Source: Sphingobacterium sp. BN32
GTDB lineage: Bacteria; Bacteroidota; Bacteroidia; Sphingobacteriales; Sphingobacteriaceae
DNA length: 64,000 nucleotides
Direction of reading: 5' to 3'
Assembly (NCBI RefSeq): GCF_030503615.1
Contig: NZ_CP129963.1
Location: 3,844,001 to 3,908,000 of the forward strand
Shown: one piece after another, positions 16,219-25,164 of the stretch
Numbering within the stretch: position 1 is the first letter of the stretch
Layout: each line of letters opens with the position of its first letter
The notes under the pieces: model-generated
Seen by the model: only the letters and a program-made list of their open reading frames with translations
What the model was told of the DNA's origin: nothing
Database searches by the model: none
Position numbers and translations under genes: made by a program

Positions 16219-16615
16219 CGTCGCTTTCTTCCTGTTATATCGTTTCTAGTGCGCTGATCGAACAAGGACTATGAACAAGTCTTCTGGTTTTTACAGCGAA
16301 TCTCCTCCGACTAAAATAGGAAATATATTTCTATAAAGGCAATGGATGAAATGTGGACCGCAATAGGCGTCTATTCGCTTACGCTCTTCTTCAACCCTTC
16401 GAGGAGAATGCGACAGCTTAAACCCGTTACTCTCCCCTTTCAAACCCAATGCAGAACCCTTTCAGACCCGTTATAGAACGGGTATGCATTGGGTTTGAAA
16501 AGGACTTGATTAGTAAGTGAGTAGAACGTGTTGTTAAGAAGAATCCCATCATTTTAGAAGGGACTGAATTCAAGTTATTTAAAATGTTCGGACGAGTGAA
16601 ATATTTGCTTAGGCT
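16219..16615. other. Intergenic region with repeat copy B
   Basis: A 397-bp gap upstream of lacI and downstream of a lipoprotein gene. It holds the lacI promoter region (no clear box seen) and the best-formed copy of the GGGTTTGA palindrome family (16418-16510). No gene seen. Confidence 0.6.
16418..16510. repeat. GGGTTTGA palindromic repeat, copy B (best hairpin)
   Basis: Outer arms CCTTTCAAACCCAATGCA (16436-16453) and TGCATTGGGTTTGAAAAGG (16485-16503) match over 18 bp with one extra base. Inside, ACCCGTT (16466-16472) and AACGGGT (16477-16483) pair around ATAG. A further CCCTTTCAGACCC block and TTAAACCCGTTAC lie on the left. The element could fold into a ~68-nt two-part hairpin. Same blocks as copies A, C and D. 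Confidence 0.8.
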
Positions 16616-17128
16616 TTATCTGACAATATAGTCTATATTATTTTCTTTAGCAAAAACACTAGCTACTGCGACCATATTATTTTGCTTCGATAGCATTTCA
16701 GTTTCCGTTGCAGTAAACATTTGATCGATTGCGATTTTTACCTCCTCCGGAGATTTTCCGGCGTCGATCATTTCTGCAATACGTAGATATTCTTTCTCAA
16801 AAAGGTGTTTACCAGTCTCCATGTAATCCAATGAGGTGCTAATCAATTCTTGAGAATCTTTCGCTTGTTTAAGGTCCTTAACTTTCTCGATGGCCTCATT
16901 CAGCGGAGCAATTGTTCTAGAGCTGACGTATTCCTTAGCGCTCGTTGGCAGGTTGTTTTTTGCTTTCTGTTCCAGGATTTCACTAAAATATATGGGCCGA
17001 TAGGCCGACGAAACTAGGTTGGCATTCAATGCTGTCCGTTGAAAAATCTGTTCTTTCGTTGGCGATGAACAGGCGAAGAATAAGACGGGTAGTAAAAGGA
17101 GTGGCAATAATTTCAGGAGATGTTTCAT
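16616..17128 (-). CDS. Putative lipoprotein, function unknown
   Basis: 170 residues starting MKHLLKLLPLLLLPVLFFAC, a lipoprotein signal with Cys at residue 20 followed by SSPTKEQ. The mature part is helical and charged (EILEQKAKNN, NEAIEKVKDLKQAKDSQEL, ETGKHLFEKEYLRIAEMIDAGKS), suggesting a small helical bundle at the periplasmic or surface face. I recognise no family. It is monocistronic, flanked by repeat copy B downstream and by a 396-bp gap upstream. Confidence 0.7.
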   Translation of the reverse strand: MKHLLKLLPLLLLPVLFFACSSPTKEQIFQRTALNANLVSSAYRPIYFSEILEQKAKNNLPTSAKEYVSSRTIAPLNEAIEKVKDLKQAKDSQELISTSLDYMETGKHLFEKEYLRIAEMIDAGKSPEEVKIAIDQMFTATETEMLSKQNNMVAVASVFAKENNIDYIVR

Positions 17129-17524
17129 GCTGTTGTTTGTTTTCGGTTGGTGATGCGCTTTTAAAAGAGTATGATTGGTGTTGTTTTTTGAGGCTGCAAT
17201 TTTCTAGCCAAAAGATAGGGTTTTAGGATTTTTCCCATTAAAAATCGGAAGAAACATTTTTTTAGTTGTTTAGTAAACAATTGAATTCCACAATTCCAAC
17301 ATGCCTCAGGGACTCTCGTGAATTTTGTTCTTATCCTAGCTTTTCGTTAATTTAGACAATTAATTAATTTGATATTCTTTCTGATATAACGAAACGCATC
17401 TAGCAATTGTTTTTTACGAAAATTTCACCATATTAACCTCTTTAAAAGAAATATTGTTGATGTTAACAAATTTATCAAAGCTATTTAAGACTTTTTATCT
17501 CCTAACTTTACGATTTTAGCAATA
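17129..17524. other. AT-rich divergent gap upstream of the ECF sigma gene
   Basis: A 396-bp AT-rich region between the divergent lipoprotein and ECF sigma genes. TAACTTTA, one base from TAnnTTTG, lies about 18 nt before the sigma ATG at 17525 and is a weak promoter candidate. No gene or strong hairpin seen. Confidence 0.45.
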
Positions 17525-18091
17525 ATGTCAAACGAAGAATCTCATTCCTATAACCAATTGTTGGAAGCTATCAGTGATGGTAATGAGCGTGCCTTTTCGT
17601 TGTTTTATGATTTATTCGCTACCGAACTATCCAGGCATATCCTTTCAAAGGTCAACGACCATGAAGTTGCGGAAGATATCCTGCATGATCTTTTTCTCTC
17701 ACTTTGGAAAAACAGAAGTCGATTGACGGAAATTAAGTCGGTGCCTGCATATCTATATTCTTCCTGTCGATACCTCATATTGGCCTTTTACAGAAAGCGA
17801 GATCGAACAAATACGATGCAGTTGGACCTTACTTCTATTGATGTTTTAGATGATGATATTCCAATTGAAGACCGTCTTTATTATCGCTATACACTGGATA
17901 TTATTGAGAGTGAGATCGAAAATTTACCGACGAAATGCAGGCAAATTTTCAAAATGAGTCGAATAGAACATCTTAGTAATAAGGATATAGCAGAAAAACT
18001 GTCCATAGCTGAATCGACTGTGGAAAAACACATCAATAAGGCTATCAGCCGATTACGTAAATTTTCAAGACCTTATTTACTTTTTTTATAA
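17525..18091 (+). CDS. ECF RNA polymerase sigma factor (SusC/FecR-type)
   Basis: 188 residues. Sigma region 2 (~residues 20-90) includes the EDILHDLFLSLWKNRSRL helix; region 4 (~125-180) has LPTKCRQIFKMSRIEHLSNKDIAEKLSIAESTVEKHINKA, a helix-turn-helix. The family is the Bacteroidetes ECF group that pairs with FecR-like anti-sigma factors and STN-bearing TonB receptors. Its target is expected to be the susC promoter downstream. It stands 76 bp before fecR. A weak -7-like TAACTTTA precedes it. Confidence 0.93.
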   Translation: MSNEESHSYNQLLEAISDGNERAFSLFYDLFATELSRHILSKVNDHEVAEDILHDLFLSLWKNRSRLTEIKSVPAYLYSSCRYLILAFYRKRDRTNTMQLDLTSIDVLDDDIPIEDRLYYRYTLDIIESEIENLPTKCRQIFKMSRIEHLSNKDIAEKLSIAESTVEKHINKAISRLRKFSRPYLLFL

Positions 18092-18167
18092 TTTTTTTAA
18101 AAAAAGAATAGAAGCTACCCACCTTTTCTATCACTTGGTATATACAGGATACCGATATTAAATCGTC

Positions 18168-19304
18168 ATGCAGAAAAACCAACTACCAAAAGAGACTTTA
18201 GATTTCTTAAAAGGCACCTCGAGCAAAGAAGAGGATGCTCGAGTTATTGCTTGGTACGATCAATTGGATTTTACGCAGCAAAATACCGATGAATTGGTCA
18301 ATCAAATTAGCTCTAGATCAAAAGAAAAGATATTTCAGAAGATCGGAAAAGAGAAAAATCGGGCTTCTATTTATTCTTGGTCGCGACTGGTAGCTGCAGC
18401 TGTATTGCTAATTGTTGGATTTTTTGCGTGGAAGACTATTTCTCGATCCAATAACCTATCTCAGGATGCAACGGAGTCCCAACTCGCCATGATCAAGCCT
18501 GCCAGAGAACGTGCAATCATAACCCTAGAGACAGGCGAAGAAATTAATTTAGATAATTTAAAGATTAACGAATCGATACAAATTGGTGATATCACCGTTG
18601 TTAAAAATAGTCAGGGACAAGTATCCTATATCAACAGTAAAACTGGGGAACCGCAGATGAATTCGATTCGTATTCCGAAAGCATCCATATATACCGTCAC
18701 GTTAAGCGATGGAAGTAAAGTGACTTTGAACTCGGAATCTAAACTTACTTACCCCAGCGTATTTAAGAATGGTGATAGAACAGTGGTACTAGAGGGCGAA
18801 GGATATTTTGAGATCGAACATACGCCGAACAAAGATCGATTCATCGTACAAACTGAACAGCAAGAAGTGGAAGTTTTGGGGACAAAATTCAATATCAAAG
18901 CCTTCGACAGAGAGAACACAACTTTTACTACACTTGCCTCGGGATCCGTCAAGGTCAATAGCCGATCAAAACCTGAACATCAAGTAATAAAACCTGGACA
19001 ACAGGCGTATTCCGCACGGAATGGAAGCCTCGCTATTCAAGCTGTTGACTTAGAAAAGGTACTTGGCTGGACGAATGGTCAATTCATTTTTGACGGCACG
19101 AACAACAAGGAAACTTTCGATGAAATCGCTCGTTGGTATGATGTGGATATTCAGCATCAAGCAAACAGCAGAAATAACGAGTATATCGGTAAGATTCCAC
19201 GTCACCTCACATTAGACAAATTAATCAGTTTAATGAACTATGCGGAAATAGACATTCAAGCAAGAATCGATAAGAATAATCGAATTAAATTATTGATAAA
19301 CTAA
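18168..19304 (+). CDS. FecR-family anti-sigma factor
   Basis: 378 residues. The N-terminal ~80 residues are cytosolic and should bind the sigma factor; one membrane helix follows (~residues 70-87, LVAAAVLLIVGFFAW). The periplasmic FecR domain (~120-300) includes IPKASIYTVTLSDGSKVTLNSESKLTYP, VLEGEGYFEIEH and VEVLGTKFNIKAF, and a C-terminal DUF4974-like domain (FDGTNNKETFDEIARWYDVDI) follows. It would receive a signal from the STN domain of the downstream SusC and then release the sigma factor. Role known from family, partner assignment from gene order. Confidence 0.93.
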   Translation: MQKNQLPKETLDFLKGTSSKEEDARVIAWYDQLDFTQQNTDELVNQISSRSKEKIFQKIGKEKNRASIYSWSRLVAAAVLLIVGFFAWKTISRSNNLSQDATESQLAMIKPARERAIITLETGEEINLDNLKINESIQIGDITVVKNSQGQVSYINSKTGEPQMNSIRIPKASIYTVTLSDGSKVTLNSESKLTYPSVFKNGDRTVVLEGEGYFEIEHTPNKDRFIVQTEQQEVEVLGTKFNIKAFDRENTTFTTLASGSVKVNSRSKPEHQVIKPGQQAYSARNGSLAIQAVDLEKVLGWTNGQFIFDGTNNKETFDEIARWYDVDIQHQANSRNNEYIGKIPRHLTLDKLISLMNYAEIDIQARIDKNNRIKLLIN

Positions 19305-19475
19305 TAACAAAACCAAAAATGACCATTATGATAGAAAAACAAAACAGCAGCTAATCGCTCATCTAGTCCATAAAAAAACGAACCCTGTTGGCGCAGGATT
19401 CGTAAAATTCTATGGCTGAATAATGAGGTTAAAAAAATACGAGTTCTTAATCATTTACAACCAACTACTAATTTA
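19305..19475. other. fecR-susC gap holding an antisense-oriented terminator
   Basis: A 171-bp gap preceding the STN-susC gene. The main feature is a minus-strand intrinsic terminator (19372-19403). No plus-strand promoter box of the housekeeping type was recognised, consistent with control by the ECF sigma factor. Confidence 0.5.
19372..19403 (-). terminator. Intrinsic terminator on the minus strand, antisense to the susC leader
   Basis: On the minus strand ACGAATCCTG pairs with CAGGGTTCGT (one G-U) around CGCCAA and is followed by a run of T residues (seven A on the plus strand, 19372-19378). This is a textbook intrinsic terminator in the wrong direction for every gene nearby. On the plus strand the hairpin is not followed by T residues. 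Confidence 0.7.
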
Positions 19476-19536
19476 ATGAATTTTTATTTATATCCATTCT
19501 TGGGTATCTGGGGGAAATCCACCTTTTCTTTAAAAC
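19372..19536 (-). ncRNA. Hypothetical antisense RNA opposite the susC 5' end
   Basis: Proposed from two signals: the minus-strand terminator at 19372-19403 and a minus-strand TATCTTTA (19541-19548), one base from TAnnTTTG, within the start of susC. Transcription from there would give ~165 nt overlapping the susC ATG at 19476. In Bacteroides, cis-antisense small RNAs located between anti-sigma and susC genes repress such loci, so the arrangement has a precedent. No -33 element was found, so the promoter is the weak part. Confidence 0.4.
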
Positions 19537-22500
19537 AATCTAAAGATACTACACAACACAGACCCCAGCATTACTCAAGACATTTATCCAACGTACTAAT
19601 GAGGTTGAATATAGTCTTACTATTGTTAGGAATTTTATTATCCCAAGCAAATGCACGTTCTCTCGCTCAGGAAATTACCCTTAGCAGGAAGAATACGGCT
19701 TTGTCTGCGGTCTTAAAAGACATCGAAAAACAATCGGGATACACATTTTTCTATAACAAGAACGACATCAATGCCAATAAACGAATCAACTTAGCTGTGC
19801 ATAAAATGCCGCTAAGAACTGTATTGGAAGACATCCTAAAGCAAGAAAACCTTACTTATGATTTTTTTGATAAGACGATTGTAATCAAAAAGAATCCAAG
19901 TGTGGCGAGTGGAAGCATGAAGCCCCACGGCAGTATTCAGGAAATCAAACCTGCTACGCAGGTTCAGCTGATGGTTAGAGGTACTATTGTGGATGAGGAG
20001 GGGAACGGAATTGTCGGAGCATCTATTCGTTTAAAATCAGACGCAAGAAAAGCTTCATCAAGTGGTGAAAAGGGAGAGTTCGTCCTGCCAATAACCTCGC
20101 TGAATGAAATACTAGTGATTAGTTTTCTAGGGTATGAAACTCGCGAGGTGAAAGCTAGCCTAGATCGATCAAAGATGAACATTGTGCTTAGCAAACGTGA
20201 AAATACAGTAGACGAAGTGGTAGTTACGGGGATGATGACCTTTAAAAAGGAATCCTTCTCTGGTGCTTCTTCTGTTTATAAACAAGAGGAATTGAAACAG
20301 GTAGCAAATACCAACGTTGTCCAAGCGATAAAATCTCTGGATCCTTCATTCTTAGTGATGGAGAACAATTTATCGGGTGCCAATCCCAATATCCTTCCGA
20401 ATATCGAGTTACGTGGTACAACCAGTATCTCTAGCGACAATCTTCGCGATGAGTTCACCGATGATCCTAACCAACCCTTATTTATCCTAGACGGTTTTCA
20501 GACTAAGCTCCGCAACATCCTTGATCTTGACATGAATAGAATTGCTTCAATTACCATATTGAAAGATGCAAGTTCTACTGCAATTTACGGTTCTAGAGCC
20601 TCCAATGGAGTTGTTGTAGTAGAGACTGTAAAGCCTTTACCTGGAGAGGTTCGTTTAAGTTATACAACGGATATGAACATGGATATAGCTGATTTAAGCA
20701 GCTATAATATGATGAATTCTTCCGAGATTTTGGAATTTGAAAAATTATCCGGCGCATACCAATCCGACATCGCACAACCGGAATTTCAATATACGCATTG
20801 GGATCCATTGTATAATAAAAGGCTACAGCAAGTGCAATCAGGAATCGATTCATATTGGTTAAAAGACCCTATCCGTACTGGTTTTGCACACCGTCACTCT
20901 CTTTATGCAGAAGGGGGATCAGAGAACCTAGTATTCAATATCGGTGGAAATTACAAGAAAAATAATGCTGTAATGAAAAACTCCGGTCGTGAAGAATGGG
21001 GCGGTCGTTTAAATCTGACTTACAGAAAAGATAAACTGAGTGTGAACAACAACTTGAGTATTCAAGGATATAAGGCTGACGAATCTAACTATGGAAGTTT
21101 TTCAACTTGGGTCAATACTAAACCATATTTTGAAAAGTATGACTCGTCAGAAAAATATTTAGAATATATTAAAGGAGATGGACTGACATCGATTGAAACA
21201 ATTATCCCGAACCCTTTATATAATGCAGGTCTCAATAGTTTTGACGGACAGAAAAATTGGGGTATCACCAACAACTTACAGTTAATTTACGAATTAGATC
21301 AGTCATGGCGCTTTCAGGCCTCCATGCAAGTCAATAAAGAGGCAACCGACTTCGCTGCCTTTGTCTCTCCATTAGATAGCCAATTTGATAAGGTCAGTTC
21401 CTTAATAAAAGGGCGATATGATTCAAAGAAAAGAGATCAATTCTCTTACACGGCAAATGCTATGGCGACCTATTCGAAGACTTTCAATAAGCAAACCTTC
21501 ACCGGGAACCTGCGTTTGGAAGTCGCAGAAAATAACAATACTTTATTAGGATTTACAGCAGTGGGATTCCCACTTTCTAGCGATGGTAACCCAGCATTTG
21601 CTTATGCTTATGAGCCAAATAAATCGCCAAAATCCTCAAAATCTGTGAGTCGTAGAAATTCGATAATTTCGGCGTTCAATTATAGTTACGACAATCGTTA
21701 TAATGTGGATGCCTCGTTTAACTATGATGGGTCTACCTCTTTCGGACGTGCGAATTCATATTCTCCATTCTTTTCACTCGGTGGAAGCTGGAATATGCAT
21801 AGAGAGTCGTTCTTAAAAGACAATCCACATGTAAACTTGTTGCGTCTTCGTGCAAACTACGGTGTCACCGGTAATCAAAACTTTAACTCGACAACATCGA
21901 TTTCTACTTACAATTATATGTCAGCGTATAGTTATTTCGGACAGGGAGTTGCACTAGCGACTTTCGGTAATGAAAATCTGAAATGGCAGAAAACAAATCA
22001 GTTGAGCGCAGGGATCGATGCCACCCTTTTCGAAAACCGCTTCAATCTAACAATTAATGCTTATCGAAAAAAAACCAATGACTTGGCTGTACCTGCGGAT
22101 CTTCCAGCATCGACAGGATTGTTATCCTATCCATTCAATGCTGGTGACCTAACGGTGGAAGGTTTTGAGTTGACTGCGAAATACAACGTAATACATCGCC
22201 CACAAGACCGTTTCGTTTGGAACATCGGAATTACCGGCGCTAAAAGTAAACAAACCTACAATAACTTCAACACCATACTAGAAGGACTAAATGCCTCCCT
22301 ACAAAATTCAAAATCTTTGGAACGCTATCGCGATGGCTATTCGCCAAATGACCTTTGGGCTGTTCGTTCCTTAGGCATAGATCCAGCGACAGGCCGAGAA
22401 ATCTTTATGAAAAAAGATGGTTCTCAAACATTCGATTATGATGCAAAGGATATTAAGGCTATGGGAAATGGAAACCCGAGGCTGCAAGGGGTATTAAGTA

Positions 22501-22940
22501 CCAATCTGAACTATAAAGGTTTTACGCTATCGGCATACCTGCGCTACATTTGGGATCAGGACATCATGAACACCGCTTTGTTTAACAAAGTCGAGAATAT
22601 CAGTCGTACAGACATTACGCAATTCAATCAAGACAAGCGTGCCTTGTATGATCGTTGGAAACAACCGGGAGATATTGCCCAATTCCGAGCAATTAGTTTC
22701 ACCGATGTTACCCCAATATCTTCAAGATTTATACAACAAGAGAATTCCTTGTCGCTTGAATCGCTATCCTTAGCGTATGATTTTAGAGACTACGCATGGA
22801 TCAATAAACTTGGTTTATCAGGCTTGCGCATATCGGGAATAACCAATGAGGTGTTCCGATGGTCTACTGTACGTCGCGAACGTGGTATCGACTATCCTTA
22901 TGCCAAATCTTATTCTTTAACTATTAATGCAAGATTCTAA
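19476..22940 (+). CDS. STN-domain SusC-family TonB-dependent receptor
   Basis: 1154 residues. A long basic leader precedes the hydrophobic signal segment (~residues 42-60, LMRLNIVLLLLGILLSQANA). The STN domain (~66-138, ITLSRKNTALSAVLKDIEKQ to DKTIVIKKN) contacts FecR in the periplasm. A carboxypeptidase-like domain (~165-245) is followed by VDEVVVTG, the plug with PLFILDGF and ITILKDASSTAIYGSRASNGV, and a barrel ending SLTINARF. It takes up an unknown ligand and also signals its presence. First gene of a tight operon: susD starts 2 bp after its stop. Confidence 0.94.
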   Translation: MNFYLYPFLGIWGKSTFSLKQSKDTTQHRPQHYSRHLSNVLMRLNIVLLLLGILLSQANARSLAQEITLSRKNTALSAVLKDIEKQSGYTFFYNKNDINANKRINLAVHKMPLRTVLEDILKQENLTYDFFDKTIVIKKNPSVASGSMKPHGSIQEIKPATQVQLMVRGTIVDEEGNGIVGASIRLKSDARKASSSGEKGEFVLPITSLNEILVISFLGYETREVKASLDRSKMNIVLSKRENTVDEVVVTGMMTFKKESFSGASSVYKQEELKQVANTNVVQAIKSLDPSFLVMENNLSGANPNILPNIELRGTTSISSDNLRDEFTDDPNQPLFILDGFQTKLRNILDLDMNRIASITILKDASSTAIYGSRASNGVVVVETVKPLPGEVRLSYTTDMNMDIADLSSYNMMNSSEILEFEKLSGAYQSDIAQPEFQYTHWDPLYNKRLQQVQSGIDSYWLKDPIRTGFAHRHSLYAEGGSENLVFNIGGNYKKNNAVMKNSGREEWGGRLNLTYRKDKLSVNNNLSIQGYKADESNYGSFSTWVNTKPYFEKYDSSEKYLEYIKGDGLTSIETIIPNPLYNAGLNSFDGQKNWGITNNLQLIYELDQSWRFQASMQVNKEATDFAAFVSPLDSQFDKVSSLIKGRYDSKKRDQFSYTANAMATYSKTFNKQTFTGNLRLEVAENNNTLLGFTAVGFPLSSDGNPAFAYAYEPNKSPKSSKSVSRRNSIISAFNYSYDNRYNVDASFNYDGSTSFGRANSYSPFFSLGGSWNMHRESFLKDNPHVNLLRLRANYGVTGNQNFNSTTSISTYNYMSAYSYFGQGVALATFGNENLKWQKTNQLSAGIDATLFENRFNLTINAYRKKTNDLAVPADLPASTGLLSYPFNAGDLTVEGFELTAKYNVIHRPQDRFVWNIGITGAKSKQTYNNFNTILEGLNASLQNSKSLERYRDGYSPNDLWAVRSLGIDPATGREIFMKKDGSQTFDYDAKDIKAMGNGNPRLQGVLSTNLNYKGFTLSAYLRYIWDQDIMNTALFNKVENISRTDITQFNQDKRALYDRWKQPGDIAQFRAISFTDVTPISSRFIQQENSLSLESLSLAYDFRDYAWINKLGLSGLRISGITNEVFRWSTVRRERGIDYPYAKSYSLTINARF

Positions 22941-22941
22941 G

Positions 22942-24366
22942 ATGAAAACAAGCAGAAAAAACAAATCACTTACTATTCTCCTAGCAATATTTGCTATAGC
23001 GCTTATGGCATCATGCCAGAAATGGTTAGATGTTAAGCCGGAAGATAAGTTTACGGAAGAACAAATTTATAAAACTCCTGAGGGCGTTGCTGAGGTAATG
23101 AACGGTATTTACTTGCGTTTGGGTGAAGAGAAAAGTTATGGATCCTACCTCACGATGACCATGATGGAAGTATTAGCACAGCGATATCGAGTAAACTCAG
23201 ACACTAACCCTTTTTACTACTACAATAGCCGCAGCTATAATGAGAAAAAAGTAAGGGACGGATTAGCAGATATTTGGACACAAATGTATGTTACGATTGG
23301 TAACATCAATGACTTTATCCGAATCCTCCCCACTGTTGACAACGGGTTGACGCCGCAACAGAAGGATCAATATTTGGGTGAAGCAATTGGTCTTCGTGCC
23401 TTCCTACATTTCGATGTGTTGCGAATGTTCGGCAACTACTATGACGAGACTACGAAATTAGACCAAGCGATCCCATATTATCGCAACCTCTCTACTACTA
23501 TTGAGCCGTTTTCTACCTCAGAGGAGGTAATTGCTTATATTTTGGAAGATATCGCACAAGCAGAGCAGTTATTATCAAAAGATCCGATTATCGGAGGAAG
23601 TAGTTTAGTCAACTATAATAACAATCGCTTCAATTTCTATGCGGCGAAAGCTTTGAAAGCAAGGGTATACCAATGGGCTGGCGATAAGGAAAAAGCATTT
23701 GCGGCAGCGAAAGAAGTAATCGACGCGCAGGATGTTTTCCCTTGGGTCAATCACGCTGCAATTACTATTGCTGGCAAAGACACCGATCGTAAATTCTTCT
23801 CGGAAATCATCTTCTCAGTTTTTAACCCCAACTTGTATACCATCTATCAAAATCATTTTGACGGAAATCTTTTAGAAGGGGAACTCTTAGCAACTGGTTC
23901 AGACAACTCAGTGAGCAAAGTCTTTGAGAACTACGAAGGAGACTATCGTTACACTTACCTATGGCCATATGCGACATCAGGTATTGGTTACCGAACTTTT
24001 GTGAAATATGTGGACTTAGTAAATAAAGATAACAAAAGCCGCTTCATGGTTCCGCTGATTCGCATGTCTGAGATGTACTACATTGCTGCAGAATCTGCAG
24101 CTGACCCCACCGAAGGTTTGGGCTATCTGAATACTGTAAGGCAGCATCGAAACATTATTACGGACATTTCGAATCCTGCAAATCTGAAAAATGAGATTAC
24201 GAAAGAATATCGTAAAGAATTTTACGGAGAAGGGCAGCTTTGGTTCTACTACAAACGTAGTAAAATTACTAGCGTTATGAGCATGAACTCTAATGGTAGC
24301 AATACGACTATTCCATTGGTCGATTATCAATTCCCTATTCCACAAGTTGAATTAAATGGCCGATAA
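22942..24366 (+). CDS. SusD/RagB-family outer-membrane lipoprotein
   Basis: 474 residues from the ATG at 22942, two bases after the susC stop; an upstream in-frame ATG at 22927 overlaps susC and gives a worse signal peptide. Lipoprotein signal MKTSRKNKSLTILLAIFAIALMASC is split here only by description: Cys is at residue 25. SusD landmarks include KFTEEQIYKTPEGVAEVMNG, LGEAIGLRAFLHFDVLRMFG and the C-terminal KEYRKEFYGEGQLWFYYKR. It pairs with the preceding SusC as the lid of the transporter. Ligand unknown. Confidence 0.93.
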   Translation: MKTSRKNKSLTILLAIFAIALMASCQKWLDVKPEDKFTEEQIYKTPEGVAEVMNGIYLRLGEEKSYGSYLTMTMMEVLAQRYRVNSDTNPFYYYNSRSYNEKKVRDGLADIWTQMYVTIGNINDFIRILPTVDNGLTPQQKDQYLGEAIGLRAFLHFDVLRMFGNYYDETTKLDQAIPYYRNLSTTIEPFSTSEEVIAYILEDIAQAEQLLSKDPIIGGSSLVNYNNNRFNFYAAKALKARVYQWAGDKEKAFAAAKEVIDAQDVFPWVNHAAITIAGKDTDRKFFSEIIFSVFNPNLYTIYQNHFDGNLLEGELLATGSDNSVSKVFENYEGDYRYTYLWPYATSGIGYRTFVKYVDLVNKDNKSRFMVPLIRMSEMYYIAAESAADPTEGLGYLNTVRQHRNIITDISNPANLKNEITKEYRKEFYGEGQLWFYYKRSKITSVMSMNSNGSNTTIPLVDYQFPIPQVELNGR

Positions 24367-24376
24367 AAAAACAATT

Positions 24377-25159
24377 ATGAAATTTATACCTATCTATATA
24401 TTACTCGCTATCGTCTTTCTTTCTTCGTGTAAAGAAGAGGGCTTGATGACCTATGATGTAAAGGAGAGTGGCAGCAGCCTATATTTCACTGAAAAAATTG
24501 ATAGAAAGTCGAAAGACACCTTAATGAAGGTTATTTCTCTCGGCAGAACGGCCGACGAATTGAAGGACAGCGTTATTACCATTCCTGTCAGTATTTCAGG
24601 ACCGGCAATGAGCTTTGATCGTCCTATCAACATCGAGATCCCTGATACAGCAAGCATGAAATTGGGTGTACATTTTGATTATGTGACCCCTCCGATGATA
24701 AGAGCTGATCGTGTTACAGACCTGATCACCCTTGTATTACATCGTACGCCAGATTTAAAACAGGAGCGCGTATATCTTAAGTTGGATCTTAAAGCAAATG
24801 AGCATTTTAATCCACAAATCCCGATTAAAATAAACAGCAATATAAAACAAGATATAACGAGCTATTCGTTATCGTATGATGATATGTTCCCTGTTCCTCA
24901 CTTATGGACAACGTTTCCCAACAAAACGGCTTTTATAGGTTATTTCGGACCTTATTCTAAAAGGAAAGTTGAATTGATTTTGGAAGTCTTACAACTCGAT
25001 CCGGAGCTGTTGTATAATCCTTTGACTCCACCGGCAGTGGCACAACTGATTAATTGGTCAAGCTACATGAAATATTGGTTAAACAATCAAAAGGCCAATG
25101 GAAACACGCAGTATGACGAGAACAACAAGGAAATTGAAATGGGCCCTAACGCAAGATAA
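24377..25159 (+). CDS. DUF4843 surface lipoprotein
   Basis: 260 residues from the ATG at 24377. Lipobox FLSSC gives Cys18. The mature protein is beta-rich, with the DUF4843 pattern SSLYFTEKIDRK, VITIPVSISGPAMSFDRPI and RVYLKLDLKANEHFNPQIP. DUF4843 genes sit beside susCD pairs with PKD-like and TlpA-type genes in many Bacteroidota; the biochemical role is not known to me. It is 10 bp after susD and 5 bp before the next gene, so it is part of the same transcript. Confidence 0.85.
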   Translation: MKFIPIYILLAIVFLSSCKEEGLMTYDVKESGSSLYFTEKIDRKSKDTLMKVISLGRTADELKDSVITIPVSISGPAMSFDRPINIEIPDTASMKLGVHFDYVTPPMIRADRVTDLITLVLHRTPDLKQERVYLKLDLKANEHFNPQIPIKINSNIKQDITSYSLSYDDMFPVPHLWTTFPNKTAFIGYFGPYSKRKVELILEVLQLDPELLYNPLTPPAVAQLINWSSYMKYWLNNQKANGNTQYDENNKEIEMGPNAR

Positions 25160-25164
25160 ACACA

